Positions 50,961 through 64,000 of a DNA stretch of 64,000 nt are shown here, one piece after another. Both the position numbers and the translations under genes were made by a program. The notes under the pieces are model-generated. The model was not told the DNA's origin. It worked only from the letters and a program-made list of their open reading frames with translations, and did no database searches. The first letter of the stretch is position 1; each line of letters opens with the position of its first letter. This DNA is from Lingula anatina (lineage: Eukaryota > Brachiopoda > Lingulata > Lingulida > Lingulidae): the NCBI RefSeq assembly GCF_001039355.2, contig NW_019775551.1, forward strand, positions 110,503-174,502, in the 5' to 3' direction.

Positions 50961-51135
50961 CCAAACGCATACAAAGACAGAAAGCCACTCATGTAACATT
51001 TAAACAAAAATAGCTCTGAACAGTGTTATGCCAGGTGAAAAAATAGTTATTGTTACTCTCATGCCTATAGTTCCACACCGACAGGCAAAAATTTTGCGTA
51101 CATCCATAGGAACAATCTAACCTCTGCATCTTTAG

Positions 51136-57667
<6,532 letters not shown>

Positions 57668-57680
57668 GTTAGGTATCGTA

Positions 57681-57722
<42 letters not shown>

Positions 57723-58103
57723 AGGCCTTTGATAAATTCAAGAAAATCGTATTAATCCGTTCCGTCGTTTACTTACGTAGCGAGTATAGTTATTGGGTTA
57801 GGTAGAAATAGAATTAAGATATACTGTATACACTATTCAATTTCATCATTCTTTGATTTAGCTTCTCTATAAAGCAAGCAAAAAGGTGCGGAATGTNGTT
57901 GCCTCTCGCTGACAACCACACCAGATTTAACACTAACTAGCTTAATGAAAATTAGCGAGACTTGAAAATGAAGAGATTGAGATCTGACTTGATGTATTGT
58001 GTCAGCCAACGATTCTCCCACCTTATGTATAACCTTATAATCCATCATATTCCTTCAAGTGCACTTATGTTTAAAACATTTCATCTCCACGTCACATTTT
58101 AAG
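57668..58103. other. Intron start, (ATT)n tract and single-N join
   Basis: Donor GTTAGG after exon 20, (ATT)n at about 57679-57721, then an N at 57897 after which the sequence jumps back to intron 11 of the same gene (compare 51450). Confidence 0.8.
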
Positions 58104-60346
<2,243 letters not shown>

Positions 60347-60420
60347 TAACCGAAAGGGCCTTTTTTTTTTACGTCGAACGGTATATTTTAGAGATAATAT
60401 CTGTATGACAGACTTTGGTT

Positions 60421-60532
60421 CTGTTAACAACCAAGTTGAGCCGCAGCTCAAATGGCGCGCGTATTTGAAAGCATAACCACGCCAGATATGACCCGCGGCT
60501 TAGTTAGCCCGGCTCAACTTGGTTGTGAACAG
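60421..60532. mobile_element. 112-bp MITE-like palindromic element, second copy
   Basis: Counterpart of 53978-54089 with ends CTGTTAACAACCAAGTTGAG and inverted complement; its left arm pairs better with the right arm than in the other copy. Confidence 0.58.
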
Positions 60533-62340
60533 ATCATTTGAGAGATCGATAACTGGACAGTTCGCTTATTACATAAGAAAGTCACCTAAATGGAGCCCCC
60601 TCACGTGACATGGCCAACCAATCAATTCTGCCCACAAAGTAGTAAACGTTTTTGTGAAAGCGAGTACAGCCCCCTGTAATTGCATGTTAGGACCTACTGT
60701 AGCGGTAAAGTGAAAAGGACCAGAGGGTTATAGTCGAGTCGCCACTCCCATAGGCCCAATAGTCGAACCCTGCAATGTTCTTTCCTGTAAACTTTTTTCG
60801 CTGAAATGCATTCTTCAGGTTGAGAGAAGCAAAATTAGCTTGGTTGCTATTTCCGAGACCTTGAGCATTTTTCAATATGGCCGTCAATTTATGAGGAAAA
60901 ATAGAAAAACGGCCAGAAGTCGCCGGGTAAACTTTATTGACAGCTTTTTTGAACGTGTATCCTATCTGGAGAGCCCAGCAGTACTAGTGAATACTCTTAA
61001 GCACGTACCACTTAGCAAAAAACCAAAATGGCCGTCAAAACATAAGGCAGAAAATAATAAAAGCTTCAGAATCAGTTTGTTTTTTGCATTTTTATTTTTA
61101 TTAAAACCATATCCCCTTTTTATATTTATGTTAATTATACAATTTTGTTAGTCATGACCCGAAACTCTTGGAATAAGCTTATCTGACGGTTCAATAACCC
61201 CCAAGAGTCTGTTTGCTACTTTTCCGGGTCCCATAGTCAAATACTTAGAATGTTATTCCCTGAATTTTTTAAAAGAATTTAACACTTTGGGGGTATAAAA
61301 GCCAATTTAATTTGGGCTTTCTTGGCAGTGGCTAGATATGGAACATTGATCAATTTTCAAAATTCAAGATGGCTGTCAATAATATAAGAATATATTATAA
61401 TATCATTATATTATAAATAAATGATTATGTAACATAGCAAAGAGTCGGGTTTAAAGTGCATGGTATTCCGCATTTCAAATGACCACTAAAACATGCCCCC
61501 AAAAAGGTAAAAAAGCAGTTAAATTACGTTTTAAACTGATAATTCGGCGTATAATAAGATATATCTAACCCTGTTATTTATTGAAAAAGTGTACTTGTAA
61601 GGTACAGTTATACTAAGACTCTATAAAAGAGGATCATTGATAGGACTGACCATTACGTAAGTTCTCCTTTTAATACAGAAAGTTTATCAAGGGCCAACAG
61701 GGGGTTCTGCAGGAATTTGGGCACAGGGAGTCCAAAATGTTAAACTGCAATTGGGACTCTTATATTTACATGGAGTCCAACCAAGTCTGTTGGTGGGGAC
61801 AGGGGGTGGGAGGGGGGTGAGTGTAATTTAATTTAACTTTTGTCAAAATATTAACCTTTTTTTTTTCGTTTTTGTTTTTATATTGATCATACCTTAATAT
61901 TTTGATTTTATATCTTTATCATAAGTTTTTCAGTATGTACATAAAATTTAGCTTTAAAACTTCCCATTCTTTTTATTGAGATTNTAGGGGGTGGGAGGGG
62001 GGGTGAGTGTAATTTAATTTAACTTTTGTCAAAATATTAACCTTTTTTTTTTTCGTTTTTGTTTTTATATTGATCATGCCTTAATATTTTGATTTTATAT
62101 CTTTATCATAAGTTTTTCAGTATGTACATAAAATTTAGCTTTAAAACTTCCCATTCTTTTTATTGAGATTGGCACGTGTAAGAATATTTCATCAGTATAT
62201 AACAGCATTTCTAGTTTTTCTTATTACAGCACTTTTTTCACTTTACATTTTAAAGAGTCAATAAGCAAAACATCTTACAAATCTTTTGGTTATATACTGA
62301 CAGCCATTAAAATTTTTGAGGCCATATTTTTCAAAATAAT
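60533..62340. other. Gene-poor region after the GH31 fragment
   Basis: Short open frames only, none with recognisable motifs. Contains repeated ATGGCCGTCAA-type phrases and the duplicated segment around the N at 61984. Nothing functional recognised. Confidence 0.45.
61801..62170. repeat. 183-bp segment repeated across a single N
   Basis: 61801-61983 and 61985-62170 are near-identical, from GGGGGTGGGAGGGGGG to TTTTTATTGAGATT, separated by the N at 61984. Looks like an unmerged overlap at a contig join. Confidence 0.88.
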
Positions 62341-62439
62341 TGTTATTTTGAAGCTCTAAACTGGATTATTTTCATATGAATCTTTTGTTTAGGACATTGG
62401 TATACAGAACCAAAAATCTTAAGTTTCATGAATAGTTTC

Positions 62440-63110
62440 AAAACAAAAATGGCACCAGCCCAACACAAAGTCACAACGGTCAATAGCCGGTACGATCTCC
62501 GCTTGCTTCGATGCAGGCGGCGATCTGTTGGCGCATGCTTGGGCAATCAATGTGGATGGGATGGTGTCGTGTGGAATCCTATTCCAGCCTTGTCGTAGTG
62601 CCTCGATCAGCTGCTGCCTTGGCCAATGGACGGCCAAGATACAAGATATATGTATTATCAGAAGTGTTCAATCGGATTCATATCCGGAAAATAGACAGGC
62701 CGGGGTAGGACATCCACCTTTGGGACTCCAGATACACTTGGATCATTTGTGCCGAATGTGAACGGGTCATGTCCTGTTGGGAAAAGGTGATATCAGTTTT
62801 CTGCTGCATGAACGAGGTTATGTGAGGTTGCAGGATCTGATCTATGTAGTGACGAGCAGTTACTGGCATGTTGCCATCAACATCGGTTGACCGCCAGCAA
62901 GCGTTGCTGCTCCGGTTGTTGTTCCTGCCGGGTGCTTCTTGTGCTGTAAGACTGGCATGGCGAAACTGGACCCGTAGCTGATACAACCTGGTTTAGCGAT
63001 CCTGGTCTGGAGTTGACACTCTCTCGCCCTGGCTGCGGTATATCGCTAACAGAGCCTGGCATGTTGTGGTATTCAACCAGGTTCCTGATTGTGGGGTGGG
63101 AACAGCCCAT
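62440..63110 (-). pseudogene. Decayed Tc1-type transposase
   Basis: Reading the minus strand from 63110: G-C-S-H-P-T-I-R-N-L-V-E-Y-H (helix-turn-helix start), G-S-V-S-D-I-P-Q-P-G-R-E (linker), T-A-R-H-Y-I-D-Q-I-L-Q-P-H, then D-I-T-F-S-Q-Q-D and P-H (here R-S-H-S-A-Q-M) of the D-N-A-R-P-H block, and finally L-I-E-A-L-R-Q-G-W-N-R-I-P. Order matches Tc1/mariner transposases. Several frameshifts and a large missing part between linker and catalytic core, so inactive. It differs from the transposase remnants at 6194-7852. Confidence 0.7.
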
Positions 63111-64000
63111 ACATTATAGCTCAAATCAGACTCCCCTCACACCCATTGCCCAGAGATGTACGTTGTTCACATGATAGACATGGCATGATTCCGTTCACTG
63201 GACTAACAACATCGGTGGCCTATTTTGGGCCTTTATAGGCCTCCAAAACCAATCCTCAAAATGTGCAGATGCCCACTTAGTATTGCTCAATGTGTATTTG
63301 GTCCATTTTTGCAAAGAAAAAAAAGCTTACCCATGTGCAATGAACCATGGCAACATGACAACTCATCATTATCTTAACTACCCGAGCACTACGTCATCAA
63401 TAAATGCACAATGAATAATTACATCTACCCTACAAGTAGAAAAAAATGCATACATTACTCAAAGCTTCCATTATCTGTAAGTATATATTGGCAAAAACAA
63501 CATTTCGAATACATGATGTCGATGGATAGCCGTCGCATATCCCCGTACTATGTCACGTTGTCCAGAATAGCTGACCTCATGGGCCCTAACCTCTGGGTTT
63601 GTATACCCCCGCTTGGATCTCGGTTATTTATAATAAAATTCATTGTTAAACAACAAAAATACCTTTACCCATAGCTGTTAAAATATTTAAAATGTTTACA
63701 AAAAAAGGATAAGAATAATCCAACCTGAAGAAAACGATTTGTCGCTTTTTTTATTGCAAAATGATTTAGTTTACACATACAAGAATGATAATACCTTTCA
63801 TTAATTTTTTATTTAGAATGAAAAACTTGTTGTCAGGACTGAGATATCCGCAATCAATGTTTGGTTTGATCATAGAGCAGCATTGACGGACATATTGGTT
63901 TTCGTTTTTCGTATCATTTGACCTAAAAATATGTTTTATTGTGTGCTGTGTCTTGAACGAAGGTATATCTTTTTTCACTTTATATATGTATTTATATTTG
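63111..64000. other. Gene-poor right edge
   Basis: Low-GC sequence with short frames only. Part may be the 5' end of the Tc1-type element. Nothing else recognised. Confidence 0.45.

Noticed and set aside
60840..61151. 103-codon plus-strand frame in the right gene-poor region
   Set aside because: No recognisable motif, no splice context, AT-rich hydrophobic tail from low-complexity DNA.

Overview
The window is eukaryotic. Coding sequence is split into short exons with GT/AG borders, introns hold dinucleotide, trinucleotide and poly-C tracts, and there are many small inverted-repeat transposons and LINE remnants. There are no operons and no bacterial features. The secreted EGF, WAP-like and VWA matrix-type proteins, low GC, MITE load and heterozygous-looking duplicated blocks suggest a marine lophotrochozoan, most likely a mollusc (possibly a byssate bivalve). 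The lineage call is inference.

Layout. (1) 339-10763, + strand: 3' part of a secreted modular protein with EGF repeats, an anaphylatoxin-like domain and four six-cysteine WAP-like modules. All exons keep phase 1. A Tc1-type foldback element sits in one intron. (2) 11950-14762, - strand: a complete four-exon gene for a secreted pro-protein of about 452 residues ending in a cystine-knot-like domain. It converges on gene 1. (3) 14763-21774: mostly empty, with a dimeric MITE. (4) 21775-29248, + strand: a secreted protein with a signal peptide and two VWA domains, the second with a broken MIDAS. (5) 29249-33592: gene-poor, with a perfect 208-bp direct repeat. (6) 33593-60340, + strand: a sucrase-isomaltase/maltase-type GH31 alpha-glucosidase with a type II membrane anchor and trefoil remnant. 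(7) 60341-64000: gene-poor, with a decayed Tc1-type transposase.

The GH31 locus is not linear. Exons 2-10 occur twice (35467-43403 and 44514-50838) and exons 12-16 occur twice (51647-53898 and 58104-60340). Each extra block begins at a single N (43426 and 57897), and the exon phases across these joins do not match. This favours merged haplotypes or gap-filling over a working tandem duplication. The same single-N signature surrounds duplicated segments at 25870-26548 and 61984.

Most unusual observation: intron 7 of GH31 copy A carries 43 perfect-length 29-bp repeats that amplify the exon 7/intron 7 boundary itself, so each unit contains an exon tail and a 5' splice site. Copy B has only a few units. 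Other notable items are the alternating WAP-like cysteine array, the cystine-knot ligand candidate, and a TTAA-flanked transposon present in one GH31 copy and absent from the other.
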